The notes: generated by a model from the letters alone, not told the origin. A stretch of 64,000 nucleotides of DNA from Hondaea fermentalgiana (GCA_014084085.1 NPFB01000110.1:54979-118978); one strand, 5' to 3'. Positions 38,554 through 49,549 are shown, numbered from the stretch's first letter. Numbers and translations are program-made.

Positions 38554-41500
38554 ATGGGCTTCTTCTCTTCTGTCGACAGCCAGGTCGTCAAGGCGATCAA
38601 GAGCATCAAGACGGGCGCAAAGTATATCGTGTACGTAGCGTCGCGAGGCAAAGGCGAGTCAGCGTGTCGTCGTCTCCTGCGTGACTTTCTAATCTCGCCA
38701 ATCTGAACGACGGAAGGACTGACGGACTAACTGGCTGACCATAGCCTGGTGAACGAGAATGTTGGCGACTCGGGAGCCAAGGCGCTCGCAGGTGCGCTCG
38801 AAGGCAACAACACGCTGCTGGATCTCGAGTAAGTCTTCCCAGCAGCACGAGCATCTACCGATGACCACCTCGACTCACGTGCGTCTAACCTCTCTGCTTC
38901 TCTAGTCTTGGGCGAGACAACGTCGGCGCAGTGTAAGTTGACAAACCTTATTCTCGTCCACCCGCGCTTGTAGATAGCTCACACATCAAACCCCAACAGA
39001 ATCTTTCTCGACAGCATCGGCGCCTCCGGCACCAAGGCTCTGGCCAAGGCGCTCGAGACCAATTACACCTTGAGATCGCTCAGGTACGTTCACAACATTC
39101 TCTTGCAACGCACGACCGCAAACAATTAAAGAAGGCAAGCCCAAAAACTTACCATTTTCGCTTCGTCCTGTAGTCTTCACGGCAACATGATTGGCGCATC
39201 AGGTGCAAAGGCCATGGCGAACGCCTTAAAAACCAGCACATCTCTCCAAACGCTCGAGTAAGTGGCTCTTTTACATTCGCTTTTTATTCTTGCAACACAT
39301 ACTCACTCACATATACAACGCGAACTCTACGTAGTCTCGGGGCAACTGGACTCGGCGACGCTGATATCAAGCTCATTGCTGGCTCATTGCAGCAAAATGG
39401 AAGCCTTCACACACTCCTGTAAGTACATTTGCATCACTCCGCATCATCACATCGTGACTGACGTACCAACTTCACAATGCACATATGCAGCATCCAATCA
39501 AATGCAATCACGAACAAGGGCGCGACCTCGCTCGCGCAATCGATGGAAATGAACCTGGCGCTTCAAAAGATCAAGTAAGTCATGCTACAATCGCACCACA
39601 AAGAAAAATTAAAAAAGGGGGGCAACACCAAGTCTGACAATCGCACAGTCTCAGCGACAACCCGATCACGGACAATGCTCTCGTTGACCAAATCATGGCT
39701 GCCGCAAAGCGCAACAAGGAAAACCCAAGCATGAAGATCGACGCGAGGTGGCTCGAGGCGGTCAATGCCAGCATTCTTCAAGGCGATGAGCATGCCTGGG
39801 GGCGCGCCAAACTCATGATCGTGGGCCAAGGCGCCGCAGGAAAGACCTCGACCGTGCGTTCGCTTCTGGGTCTCGAACCTGTCGCAACGCACGAATCCAC
39901 TGAAGTCGCTGACGTGCATCGCACGCGTGCAATCGACTGGCAAGAAATTGCCGGCTATGATGGCGAGTTCGACATGCAAGTCCGCAAGGCCGCAAGACGC
40001 CGTCTCCGGCCCGACAAACCCCGCGTCAAAAGTCTGCCCCGCCGCGCATTGGACGCCTTGCGCCGCCGCACTTCGCGCGCGTCAACGGCGACCTCGGTAC
40101 TCACCTTGTCAGATTCCGAAGACGCCCCCGATGTCACGCCTCTCGTCCCACAAGACGAATTGGCACAGCGATTCGCGCTAACCGAGGCCGACCAGTTCGT
40201 TCTCCGCCAAGCCGCGGGCAGCGATGCCGACGCGCTCCAGTTTGATCTGAGCTTTACCATCTGGGACTATGGTGGCCAGGAAGTCTTTTATGCGCTGCAT
40301 CACATCTTCCTCACCGACAAGGGGATCTACCTCGTTGTCTTTGACATGCGCGAGCTTGCGGCTCTTTCCTCGCGCCCTAAGGCTCTGGCCAACCTTCGAT
40401 TTTGGCTCAACAGCATCAAACTCCATGCCCCAGAAGCCCCCATCCTCATCGTTGGCACCCATTTTGACAAGGTTCACGCTGGCGTTTTCCAAGCCGAAGG
40501 CTTCATCCAGGAAGCCTTGCCGCTCGCGGAATCGTATCCGCAGGTCGTACGCTCGGGTCCAGGTCGTTATATACACGCCATTGACAATATGTCTGCTTCG
40601 CCTGATCGCGCCGAGGCGCTTCGCACGGCCATTGCAGGCATCGCCGTCACGCAAGATTACGTCTTGCAGCAAGTTCCCCTCGCATGGCTCAAGGTTCACG
40701 AGGATCTACTGCACATGAACGAGCCCTACATCTTCTACGATCAGGTGGTCGAAATCGCTACCGCCTATGGCCGCTCAAGACGCGATGCGGACGCCATGCT
40801 TGCGTACTTTAACGGACTTGGCGTCGTCGTTCATCTCACAAGCTCGGAGACGTTGTCCCGGGTCGTGGTCGTCGATCCGCAGTGGCTTCTCGACAAGCTC
40901 TCACGTGTCATTGCTGACGACGTGCACGCGTCCCGCATTTCCGCATCCGTGGAACTTCAAGAAGCCGGGATCGTCGATGCCTTTCAACGGCTGCGACAAG
41001 AGGCCGTTGCGACACGTTCGTTGCTCGAATTTCTTTGGCACGGTGAGGAGGTCGACTACCTTGTGGCGTTCATGGATGCCAATCTGCTTTTGTGCAATTG
41101 GAACTTTGCTCCGGACGCTGAAGAGGACGAGTATCTCGTCTCGGGCCTCCTTTCCACGTCTATTCCTGATGTGGAAGTGGACGACTTCGAGCCCGGCCTC
41201 TCGTGCATCTTGGACTTTTCCGTCAGCTCTTTGCCCAATGGTGTCTTTCACCGTCTCGTCGCGCAATGTATTGCGTACGGGAGCCGTCCCGAAGTCCTGG
41301 GGGATGCAGAGCCGGTCGCCCCGAAGCTGGATCGAACCAAGGCGCTGCTCGCCTTTGGCCCAAACGAGTTTCTTATCCGCGCCGATGGCGACGTGCTCGA
41401 GGTCTCAATTTCTCAAAACGCAGAGCGTCCAGCCATGGTCGCTTGTGTCCTCCAAGACATGGTGAGCGAGCAAGAGGAAACTGTGTTTCCCAACCTTCCG

Positions 41501-42121
41501 TGTACCCTGCTTCTCGTTAGTCCCGTGACTGGGGCTGTCGTTTCGTATGCAGACGTCGCCAGCGCTTTCATGAGCGGAGAAGACATGGACGTTGTGGGCC
41601 GCAACGGAGAGGAGGACTCCTCTGCTAGCTTTGCGCCGTTTTTCGCCGAGGATCACGCTGATATCCCCGACTATTCTATTCCAGACTTGTGCGATGGCGA
41701 AACAACCCATGTCTTCCTCAGCTACGAGCCGACCCTGGGAGGAGAGCTTGCCGAAAACCTCAAGCTCAAGCTCGAGGACCGTGGTCTGACCGTTCTGCCA
41801 GCCGAGGGCGACGACGCAGATGCTCAGCTCGAAGCTATTTCGCATGCCCGCGCCTACATTCTCGTGCTTACCAAGGGCGTTTTTGCCCTCGGTGCAGTAA
41901 AGCAGCAGCTAAAGTGCGCGCTCGACGCCAACACACGAATTGTTGTCGTGCGCGAGGCTGATGCTGGCCGCGCGTCGTACGCGCCAACGTGCGATTATAT
42001 CGACACCGCACCAAGCTTCTTTCGAGATCAGTTCGCACCTTCAGAGTCTCTCGCGATGCAGCGAAAGCAGCATCGCGAGGAGGCCTTTTACGGCGAGCTC
42101 ATTCGCCGGAGTATTGGGTAG
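38554..42121 (+). CDS. LRR-ROC-COR protein with C-terminal TIR-like domain (ROCO family), eight exons
   Basis: Exons inferred by splice sites and frame: 38554-38630, 38745-38828, 38906-38932, 39000-39083, 39174-39257, 39335-39418, 39491-39574 and 39649-42121. Together they code 998 aa. All introns are GT-AG, 67-114 nt or so, and phase 2; intron 1 has a CTAAC branch-like site. The N-terminus MGFFSS fits myristoylation. Exons 2 and 4-7 are each 84 bp and encode one ribonuclease-inhibitor-type LRR (GASGAKAMANALKTSTSLQTL). The ROC GTPase domain has P-loop GQGAAGKTS (234-242), DYGGQE (381-386) and THFD (~445). A COR-like region follows. The C-terminus from ~860 (HVFLSYEPTLGG, ending in EADAGR) is TIR-like. 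No kinase domain is present. ROCO proteins are GTP-regulated dimers in signalling; LRRs sense ligands. Partner and ligand are unknown. Confidence 0.88.
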
Positions 42122-43010
42122 AACGTTGAAAATCCCAAGCGTCAAGTATTGTTCCTGTTTATTCTTTTTCCGTAATTTTCACTTGAGTTGTTCAACTTTA
42201 TCGTCGTGTTTTCAGGCCGCATCATTTGCTCATTTACTGTTAGGTAAATGCCACTCTCAAGAACAGTGACGGAAGGAATCATTGGCCTACCGAACCCTAT
42301 CCAAAAATGTTGACGGCCAAATTATAGACGCCCTACTAGGCCTACCACCATGCGATGCCGATTTTTTTCATTGATTTTTTTTTTCAAAGCGACACCTCAG
42401 CGTGTATTATTCAAACACCTGCACGCCTTTGTATTGTATAAAGAGGTTGATTGACGAGAGGCAGATAACCAGGCTGATAGGTTCGTTCTTTCCTGTCTGT
42501 CGAATTGATCGCTGGCACTGCACTGGACTTCATCCCACCCGAATCACTGTTCTTTATGCGTTCTTAAATTTCACCTTTAGAACGATTCCTATCCGTTGAA
42601 TGCTAAGGATTTCTACTACTACTATCTAGAAAGAACATTTCAACCGAGCAGTAGTACAGTACATTACATTGAGCTCGAAGCGGACTTGGAAAGCCACACT
42701 CGTGGTAGACGGACTACTAGTGAAGTTGCAGAGGAAAGGCCATAAAAATTCGGGCTTAATTTGCCCATGACAGCCTGAGGAAAAGATGCAATGAATGTCT
42801 TTTGCTTCTCGAACAACCAAAAGCAACGCCTGGTGTCCCAGCCATTGCCTCGAAAGGATTGCGAGACACACTCGCACACTTCAGCACGGCGTATGCGGGT
42901 CCGCATACGCTTGCGGGAGTAGTTCTTATTGATGGTTTGTCGCAACAGAGGCTGCCGTAGGTTTAGCCCGTCGAGGTAAACGTAAACAACCCAATTGAGC
43001 GACATAATCA
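42122..43010. other. Intergenic region, nothing recognised
   Basis: This AT-richer region between two plus-strand genes holds the ROCO 3' UTR and the promoter of the next gene. T-runs lie at 42361-42385. No gene is seen. Confidence 0.55.
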
Positions 43011-45194
43011 ATGCCGACCGCGAGCGAACGTGCGCGACGCGCAAAGCACCTCGAGACCTTTGAGGTATTTAATAAGGCCTTTACGCGATCAAAACCCGTA
43101 CGGCGCGCACTACGAGACGGATATTTAAGCGTAGAGCATCCTGCGCGAGCACTTCAATCACTTCGCGACGAGGAACTCGCCGTGTTACGTGGCCAAAAAC
43201 GCGAGGCAGAGGAAGCCAAAGTTAGCGGTGTACCTTCAGAGTTGCTCGAACTCGTCAGCAAACAACGCAAGGAAGATGGCAAGTGGCCAGTCGATGATAC
43301 GCGGCTCGAGGAAATCCTTGGCAGCGGGCATGGCGTGCCAGACCCTCCAGACGGGATCGTTCGCTGGAAATGGACACTTGCCCTCTGTGTTGCATATCTT
43401 CGCCGTCATGCGACTCATTTCGATCATGTACACGATGCACACGAGCGCGCCATGTTTTATCTGAGCGATCATACCCTGTTAGAAAAGGCAAAGGCGATGT
43501 TACCTCCAAAGGAACTCAAGGTAACCATCGACAAAGAGCTTGTGCGACAAGGCCGCTGGCGCGATGCTGTCGAGCAACTACTCAGCAGGCGCGGACACGA
43601 GGCCTTCATAAGTGTCGAAGATGCACTGCACGATCCATGTCCTGCAGAAGATCCGGGAGTTGTACAATCAATCGTTCGCCAGAACCGGTCTGATCAGCGC
43701 CAGCTCTCCAGCGAGACTATTCAACGAACTCTATTTCGCGCCACCACGCTCCATGAAATAGGCATGGCCAGGTTTCTGACATCCGAGGCGCCAGACTTTC
43801 GTAGTGGCCAAGACACCGCAGTGCTCAATGCCCATGCCCCACTCGCCGAGGCGCTTCCTCTTTATTCTACTCTTGCAGATCAGCTCTCAATCGACAACGA
43901 GCGCGACTTGCGCGCAATTCAGGCTGAAGAGGAGCAGCTTTCTCCAAGGCAAACGGAGAATGCTGAAACAAAAGAGACACAACCTCAAACACTCTTTGCT
44001 CGACCTCAAACGCCAAAGGTGACAGGCAATCCGCTTGTGGACGCTGACGAAGAACTTCGCGCGTCAATGCAAAGTCTTGTCGCATCAGGTGCAGAAAGCG
44101 AGGATGGTCTTGTGGACGCCTTGGTGCGTCACGAAGAGTCTTTGGCCAAGGAACTCGATCTTTTAAGACGGCGAGATCATCTCGGCGCGGTTGCAGCGGC
44201 CGCGAAGCTTCAGAAACAGTGGAGCAAACCTCTTCGGCAAAAGGCAGAGCTTCGTCGCCTTGGCCGAGCAACGCAACCGGTTCAGCGGCCCGAATGGTCC
44301 TTTCGTCATTTAGGAGCGCTTGGAAACCAGCGCACCGTTCCTCGTTCATCCAAGAAGCAAAAAGCAAAGGCGGATCGATCCAGAGCAAGCTTGCAGAGAG
44401 AGCTCGGCCTTGATGCCAAGGCAGAGCTAGCGAGTACCGTGCCATCTGCATCGACCGCGGCACATCATGGAGACGTGCCGCTCAATGTAAGACTCCATCA
44501 AGAAAGACTTCACGACCAAGTGCAGCGCAAGCTGCAAACAGCCATCAAGCGTGCCATTTTGTACACACGTCTCGTTGATGCCCTTAAGACAGTATCCCAG
44601 GCCAACGCACTTCGCTATCGCAACGCCGAGACACACGCAGCGCGAAATCACGCTTTTGATCAGACAACCAAGCTTGTTGTTGAGATTCGTCTTGCTACGT
44701 GCTCACTACTCGAAGGCATTACGCAATGGAGACAGGCGCGAAACGAGCTCACACAAAGCACTGACGCATCGCACGTTCCACAAATGTATCCCTTTATTTG
44801 GGACGGAGGCAATCTTATTGTGCGCATGCAGAGACGACTTGATTTCTTGCGCGAAAATAAAGAGCTGTCGCATTGGTACGGAGACGCCATGCCACTCGAG
44901 GAGAACCCCTTTATGCTTGCCGTACCGATCCGGGAACGTCCCGAGTCACCTCGACAGGCAACCCGTCGCGTGTTAGTGGACGGCAAGCAAGTTTTACGTG
45001 TTTCTGAGAAGCTTGCTGCGCTTCGCGAGCAGGATGTGGCTCGAATGAACGCAGCCTGGACTCGCGTCAGTGGCGGCCCGCTCTGGTGGCCACGCTGCAG
45101 CAATGACGAATGGATCCGGGTTCGCGCTGCTGAAAAAGTGATTCGTTCCGAAATGGAGAGGCACGATCAATTACGTGCAAAGCTTTGTGAATGA
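43011..45194 (+). CDS. Unrecognised helical/coiled-coil protein, 727 aa
   Basis: ATG 43011, MPTASERARRAKHLETF. The chain is rich in Glu, Lys, Arg, Gln and Leu throughout and is predicted by eye to be mostly helical. Stretches such as ALVRHEESLAKELDLLRRRDHLGAV... and the segment QRKLQTAIKRAILYTRLVDAL look like coiled coil or IQ-like basic amphipathic helix. A short part with WDGGNLIVRMQRRLDFLREN appears globular. No signal peptide, membrane segment, zinc site or nucleotide-binding motif is seen. I cannot assign a family; structural or cytoskeletal roles would be guesses. Clean start and stop and even codon use over 2.2 kb support a real gene. A G-run follows directly after the stop. Confidence 0.75.
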   Translation: MPTASERARRAKHLETFEVFNKAFTRSKPVRRALRDGYLSVEHPARALQSLRDEELAVLRGQKREAEEAKVSGVPSELLELVSKQRKEDGKWPVDDTRLEEILGSGHGVPDPPDGIVRWKWTLALCVAYLRRHATHFDHVHDAHERAMFYLSDHTLLEKAKAMLPPKELKVTIDKELVRQGRWRDAVEQLLSRRGHEAFISVEDALHDPCPAEDPGVVQSIVRQNRSDQRQLSSETIQRTLFRATTLHEIGMARFLTSEAPDFRSGQDTAVLNAHAPLAEALPLYSTLADQLSIDNERDLRAIQAEEEQLSPRQTENAETKETQPQTLFARPQTPKVTGNPLVDADEELRASMQSLVASGAESEDGLVDALVRHEESLAKELDLLRRRDHLGAVAAAAKLQKQWSKPLRQKAELRRLGRATQPVQRPEWSFRHLGALGNQRTVPRSSKKQKAKADRSRASLQRELGLDAKAELASTVPSASTAAHHGDVPLNVRLHQERLHDQVQRKLQTAIKRAILYTRLVDALKTVSQANALRYRNAETHAARNHAFDQTTKLVVEIRLATCSLLEGITQWRQARNELTQSTDASHVPQMYPFIWDGGNLIVRMQRRLDFLRENKELSHWYGDAMPLEENPFMLAVPIRERPESPRQATRRVLVDGKQVLRVSEKLAALREQDVARMNAAWTRVSGGPLWWPRCSNDEWIRVRAAEKVIRSEMERHDQLRAKLCE

Positions 45195-45457
45195 AAATGG
45201 GGGGGGGGGGGATGAAAAGTTATAGCCTAAAAGAAAGACTGCCTGCGGTCCGTCACGCCGCGCTTCATTTTCGATATCATCACATGAAAAACAAAATTGC
45301 CCAGAGGCTTCTTCTCATGGGGTTGGGTCCAGGGACGGGCCCCATTATCCCTTTGGGTGAGCAAGGTTCTTTCATTATTATAAAAAGGAAAATAATCAGT
45401 TGTTGAGTCAGATTGTCTTGCAGACAAAATCGCCTCGATGTGCTCCGGCGAGAAGCA

Positions 45458-48415
45458 CTAGATCTCGTCAACCAAAGGCGCCCGCGAAATGCCCATCGGC
45501 GAGGCATTTCCTGCCGATACATCACGTTCGCAAGCGCGCTGCAGCGCATCGTAGAGAGGCTGCGCAGCCTTGGGCCGAGGAATGCGGCAGGCCAAAATCT
45601 CCTTCGGGTCGTGAGGGCGACCGTAGAATCGCTCATTTACGTCAGCGCGTTCACGAATGACGGCGCCCTCGAGGCTGATGCCAACGAAGAGGCCCTTGGA
45701 CTGGGAGTATGTGTACGAGGGCGCAAAACGGGCTTCGGTACCTACGCTCACGTTAACCGAGGCCTCGCCCGTGCGCCCAAGCGGTCCGGCAGCCAGGCTC
45801 AATTGCGAGCCGAGGGCCACTTGATTCTTCCCGCTAAAGGCATCCACAGCGCTTTCGGTGTTGAGAATGATGACAAAGTCGGTAACCTCGCCTCCCATTT
45901 GCGCGCCCCATCCCAAGCCAGCAAGACCGATGGCAGTGGGGGCGGTCCACGAACCTTGTCGATCGCGTCCGACCACGATGCCGGTTCCGAATCGTGTCGT
46001 GACGACGAAGCCTACCTTGACCACGGTGAGGAATGCAATGCCTTTGGCTTGCTTGAGGAGCATGGCAGGAATATACTCGTCGCGAATCACCGACTGATGC
46101 GAGGTGCCGAAAAAGTTGTCCACGGCCGCAGCTGCCTTGAGAATCTCCGCCGACATGGAGAAGCTGACCGGAGACGAAATGTTGACGCGCGCCGCCAGCG
46201 GCCCGGCAAACGATGAAACGACCGACGCCGAACCCGTCTGCGCGCTTGCTTGCGGGCTCGCGGTGGGGGATGCGCTTCCACCACCGCCAATGCTGCTATA
46301 AGTGCTTGCAAAGTTGCTGGATGTATCGCTGCCACCGCCGCTGCTGCCATCGTTGCCAGGGCCGAGCTCGCGCGTGGCGTTGCTGATGGTCGCAGCCAGT
46401 TCATCCTGCATTGGGTCCAACGTCACACAGCATTTCTTGCATACTCGCTGTGGCTCGCGCACGCCAAACTGAGCGGGCAAAAGACGGAACTCGTTGCAGC
46501 ATGTTTTGCAGTAAATCTTGCCGTCCATTCGGCAATGATGACGTCTCCGGAAAAAGTCAAACTTGTTGTGGCACAACGTGCACTCGGACTTTGACGCGTC
46601 TGGCTCCCACGCAGGAGCTCCAGATGCTCCTGTGGTATCTACAGTTCCGCGACCGAACATGTACCACGGCTTGGCGGAATCGAACTGAAAGTGCAGAGAT
46701 GACGAGGGTGCCGTCGTTGAGGATGCCACCGACTCTGTGGCGGATTCGCGGCTTGGCGCAGATTCTGTCGCAGCCGTCATCGCCGATGTCGACACAGTCG
46801 CAGCTGTCGTCACGGTCGCCGTAGCACCAGTAACAGGTACCACTGGAGCTGCAAGAGGTGCCGCAAGCGGTGTCGCAAGAGGTGATGTTGAGTGCACAGA
46901 AGTTTTTGCTTCTGCTACGCTTTTGCCATTGTCGTCGTTTTCGGATTCTGTACACTTTGATTCCGACGCAAATGGCTGCGCTTCGTCCGATGCAGAGGTC
47001 TCAGTTGACTCATGGTCGTTGAAAAAACCCATTTGGACGTCAGGGTCCAGTGGTGCGTCCTTTGGTACGTCCTGCGTCTTGACGTCTTCCTGATCATTTT
47101 CGGCGGAAACAGCATTTGATTCATCGCGTGCTCGCGTCCCCGGGACGTCGTCGGGAGCGGGGGACGCGGGCAGCACGGGGGCCGCCTTTGCGTCCATGTC
47201 GGCGTCAGCATCGCCCTGGGCGCCGACGGAGTCGATGTCGCGATAGTCGTCGTGGCTGCGTTCCGAGGATCCCGTGGGTGAGTCTAGCTGCATAGTGACG
47301 AGGCCGTCTGCAAGGTCCTCTTCTTGACCGTCCCAGGCGTTCACACTGTTTTCTTCAATATCAATGCGAACCTTTGGGGACGCTCGCGGCGAGTTCCTCG
47401 GCGACGGCGAACCCGACGAAATCGCCTCATCTTGGGCATCATGGAACTGAGAAAAGTCGCCATCGTCGTTTGCATCGGCGGAGCTTTCGCTTGCATTGTC
47501 CGCTCCGCCTTTATTCATCGTATCCTCTTCGCTCACCTCGTTGTCCTCGTTCCCATTTTCATTCTCATTCTCATTTTCATTTTCATTCTCATTCTCGCCC
47601 TGGTCCAGGCCTGCTTCTTCGTCGCTCGCCGTGTTTTGGCAGGCCTGGGTAGCGAGGTCCTGAGCTCGATCTTTCCCGCCAATCTCTTCGTCGGCTTCGT
47701 CTTCTGCCTCTTCACCCCGGCCCTCCTCGGCTCGGTCTTGGGCTTCTTCCTCGTCTTGCCGGTTATCTTCTCTGCGGACATTTCCCGCGTTCTCGACGCC
47801 CTTCGCGGACCCGCTCTCCGGCTCCACCTCGCGGGCGTCCGGCTCGGGGCCGCGCTCCCGCTGCGCCTGGCCTTGCGCCTCCGCCGCCGCCTGGCCCTCC
47901 TGCTGCTGCTGCTGCTGCTCCCCGTCGCCGTCCTCGTCGCGGTCCTCGGCGGCGGCGTGGACGTCGGTCTCGCGCTGCGCCATGTCGCCCATCATCCCGC
48001 GCATCGCCCCGTCCTCGCTCCCGGCCGCGGCGCGCTCCATGGCTCGCGCGCGCGCGGCGCGGGCGCGGGCGCGTGCGCGGGCGCGTGCGCGTGCGCGGTC
48101 TGCCTCGCGGCGGCTCGCGCGGCCTCGCCGGCCTGGCCTTGGGAGGTTTCTTTCCCGCTCTGCCTTGCTTCGCTCTGCCTGCTTGCCTTCGAGGCCTCGC
48201 CGGCGCGGCGCGGGCCTGCTACGAGAGGCCAGGCCCGCGCAGCTTGGGTTGTAGTCGGCGGCCCCGCGCAGGGCCAACAGACAGCCAGACGCAGGTGGAG
48301 AGGCGGAGTTTCCGAGACCGGAGAGTGAGGTGGAGAAGTTGGGGATGGAGGTGGAGGTGGAGGTGGAGGTGGAGACGGAGGCGAGGACGGGAGAGGAGAG
48401 GAGGACGAACAGCAT
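45458..48415 (-). CDS. FYVE and SYLF (Ysc84-like) domain protein
   Basis: 985 aa from ATG 48415, in a GCCGCCATG context ~200 bp after a TATAAAAG; a later ATG at 48040 is an alternative start. The N-terminal ~550 residues are disordered and acidic, with Arg/Ala, Gln and Asn/Glu repeats. A FYVE zinc finger lies at ~605-665: CTLCHNKF, the RRHHCR lipid-binding core, CKTCC and VCKKC. It binds phosphatidylinositol 3-phosphate on endosomes. The C-terminal ~235 residues are a SYLF domain: KAAAAVDNFFG, IPAMLLKQAKGIAFLTVVKVGF, GTGIVVGRD, GAQMGGEVTDFVIILN and the final KGLFVGISLEGAVI. SYLF binds phosphoinositides and actin in yeast Ysc84. FYVE-SYLF proteins such as plant CFS1 act in endosome-autophagosome traffic. 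It is divergent from the LRR-NEL gene. Confidence 0.93.
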   Translation of the reverse strand: MLFVLLSSPVLASVSTSTSTSTSIPNFSTSLSGLGNSASPPASGCLLALRGAADYNPSCAGLASRSRPAPRRRGLEGKQAERSKAERERNLPRPGRRGRASRREADRARARARARARARAARARAMERAAAGSEDGAMRGMMGDMAQRETDVHAAAEDRDEDGDGEQQQQQQEGQAAAEAQGQAQRERGPEPDAREVEPESGSAKGVENAGNVRREDNRQDEEEAQDRAEEGRGEEAEDEADEEIGGKDRAQDLATQACQNTASDEEAGLDQGENENENENENENENGNEDNEVSEEDTMNKGGADNASESSADANDDGDFSQFHDAQDEAISSGSPSPRNSPRASPKVRIDIEENSVNAWDGQEEDLADGLVTMQLDSPTGSSERSHDDYRDIDSVGAQGDADADMDAKAAPVLPASPAPDDVPGTRARDESNAVSAENDQEDVKTQDVPKDAPLDPDVQMGFFNDHESTETSASDEAQPFASESKCTESENDDNGKSVAEAKTSVHSTSPLATPLAAPLAAPVVPVTGATATVTTAATVSTSAMTAATESAPSRESATESVASSTTAPSSSLHFQFDSAKPWYMFGRGTVDTTGASGAPAWEPDASKSECTLCHNKFDFFRRRHHCRMDGKIYCKTCCNEFRLLPAQFGVREPQRVCKKCCVTLDPMQDELAATISNATRELGPGNDGSSGGGSDTSSNFASTYSSIGGGGSASPTASPQASAQTGSASVVSSFAGPLAARVNISSPVSFSMSAEILKAAAAVDNFFGTSHQSVIRDEYIPAMLLKQAKGIAFLTVVKVGFVVTTRFGTGIVVGRDRQGSWTAPTAIGLAGLGWGAQMGGEVTDFVIILNTESAVDAFSGKNQVALGSQLSLAAGPLGRTGEASVNVSVGTEARFAPSYTYSQSKGLFVGISLEGAVIRERADVNERFYGRPHDPKEILACRIPRPKAAQPLYDALQRACERDVSAGNASPMGISRAPLVDEI

Positions 48416-48613
48416 GGCGGCGGCCGGGGGAACAACGTGGTGATGGGTGAACGAAATGACCCGGGGGAGCGGGAACTCCGAGGAGGTGATGGGAGACGAC
48501 GACTTGGAGCGGAAACTGTTTGCGGTGGGAGTGGAGAGAGGCACGATCGGGATAGATGTGTTGAGCGTGACAAGTTGCAGGGCTGATTGCAAGGTACGTG
48601 AGCTGCATTTGAT

Positions 48614-48621
48614 CTTTTATA
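48614..48621 (-). promoter_or_regulatory. TATA-box-like element upstream of the FYVE-SYLF gene
   Basis: On the minus strand this reads TATAAAAG, a consensus TATA box, within an AT-rich island. It lies 199 bp upstream of ATG 48415 and would place transcription start near 48585, making 48415 the first ATG of the mRNA. Confidence 0.4.
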
Positions 48622-49449
48622 AATATAAATGATGTGTATCACATGGGAGCGGGTGCAAGCTTGGAAAGGTTTCGGGTCGAGGCGGCCAGTGAAACTCGAG
48701 CGGTGGCGGTTGAACAAAATCTTGCTTCCATTGTCAAGGATCGCGCAAGAGTCATCTTTGACGAAAGAGAAGGATCTCAATTACAATCTCGAGCCTTGAG
48801 TTGCTCTCTCCAATTTGGGAAACGTCGCTCCTACGTGACGAAGATCACCGTTATGTGCATGTGCAAAGATGAAGATGGCCAAGGGAAAACATTTTCCACC
48901 TGGCTAAAAAATGTCCGCACAGCGTAAGAAGGGCCAACTTTGGTCCCCGCCCGCGACGCGGCGCGGTCTCCCACGTCAGCGCGGTCTTCCTCGTCCAAGC
49001 TCGCGCTCTGTCCTCCTCCCCTCCCTCCTCAGCTCCGTCCTCGTCCCATCGTTCCGCCTCCGTTCCGCCTCCGTTCCCCCCTTCGTAACATCGTCGTCCC
49101 GCATCGACGGTCCTCGCTCCCAAACACGCCTACGCACTCAAGCGAGCCAGCCAGCACGCGAGCAAACCGGGCGACCAGCCAGCGCGCGGGCCTCGCGCCT
49201 CGCGACGGGCCCTCCCCGCGCCCCGCGCGCCCTGCAGGGCGTCGCGGGCGCGGCAGCGCGAGGCCGGGCGCCGTGGTGTGCGCCGCGCTCGATCGCGGCA
49301 CGTGCAGGCGTGACAGAGAGAGGAGAAGAGCAACAGACACGAGCAACAAGCAGGCAGAGAGACTGACTGACTGACAGACAGGGAGAGCGCGCAGACCCCG
49401 AACGAGCGAGGGCGGCGGGCGGGCGGGCGTGCGAGCGGGCGCGGCGCGG

Positions 49450-49549
49450 NNNNNNNNNNNNNNNNNNNNNNNNNNNNNNNNNNNNNNNNNNNNNNNNNNN
49501 NNNNNNNNNNNNNNNNNNNNNNNNNNNNNNNNNNNNNNNNNNNNNNNNN
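49450..49549. other. Assembly gap (100 N)
   Basis: Exactly 100 N in GC-rich sequence ahead of the LRR-NEL gene; the true length is unknown. Confidence 0.99.

Noticed and set aside
47324..48328. 334-codon plus-strand frame with a strongly hydrophobic stretch, resembling a membrane protein
   Set aside because: It is antisense to the FYVE-SYLF gene. The hydrophobic run is the complement of the Asn/Glu repeat there, and the opposite strand has a clear family match.
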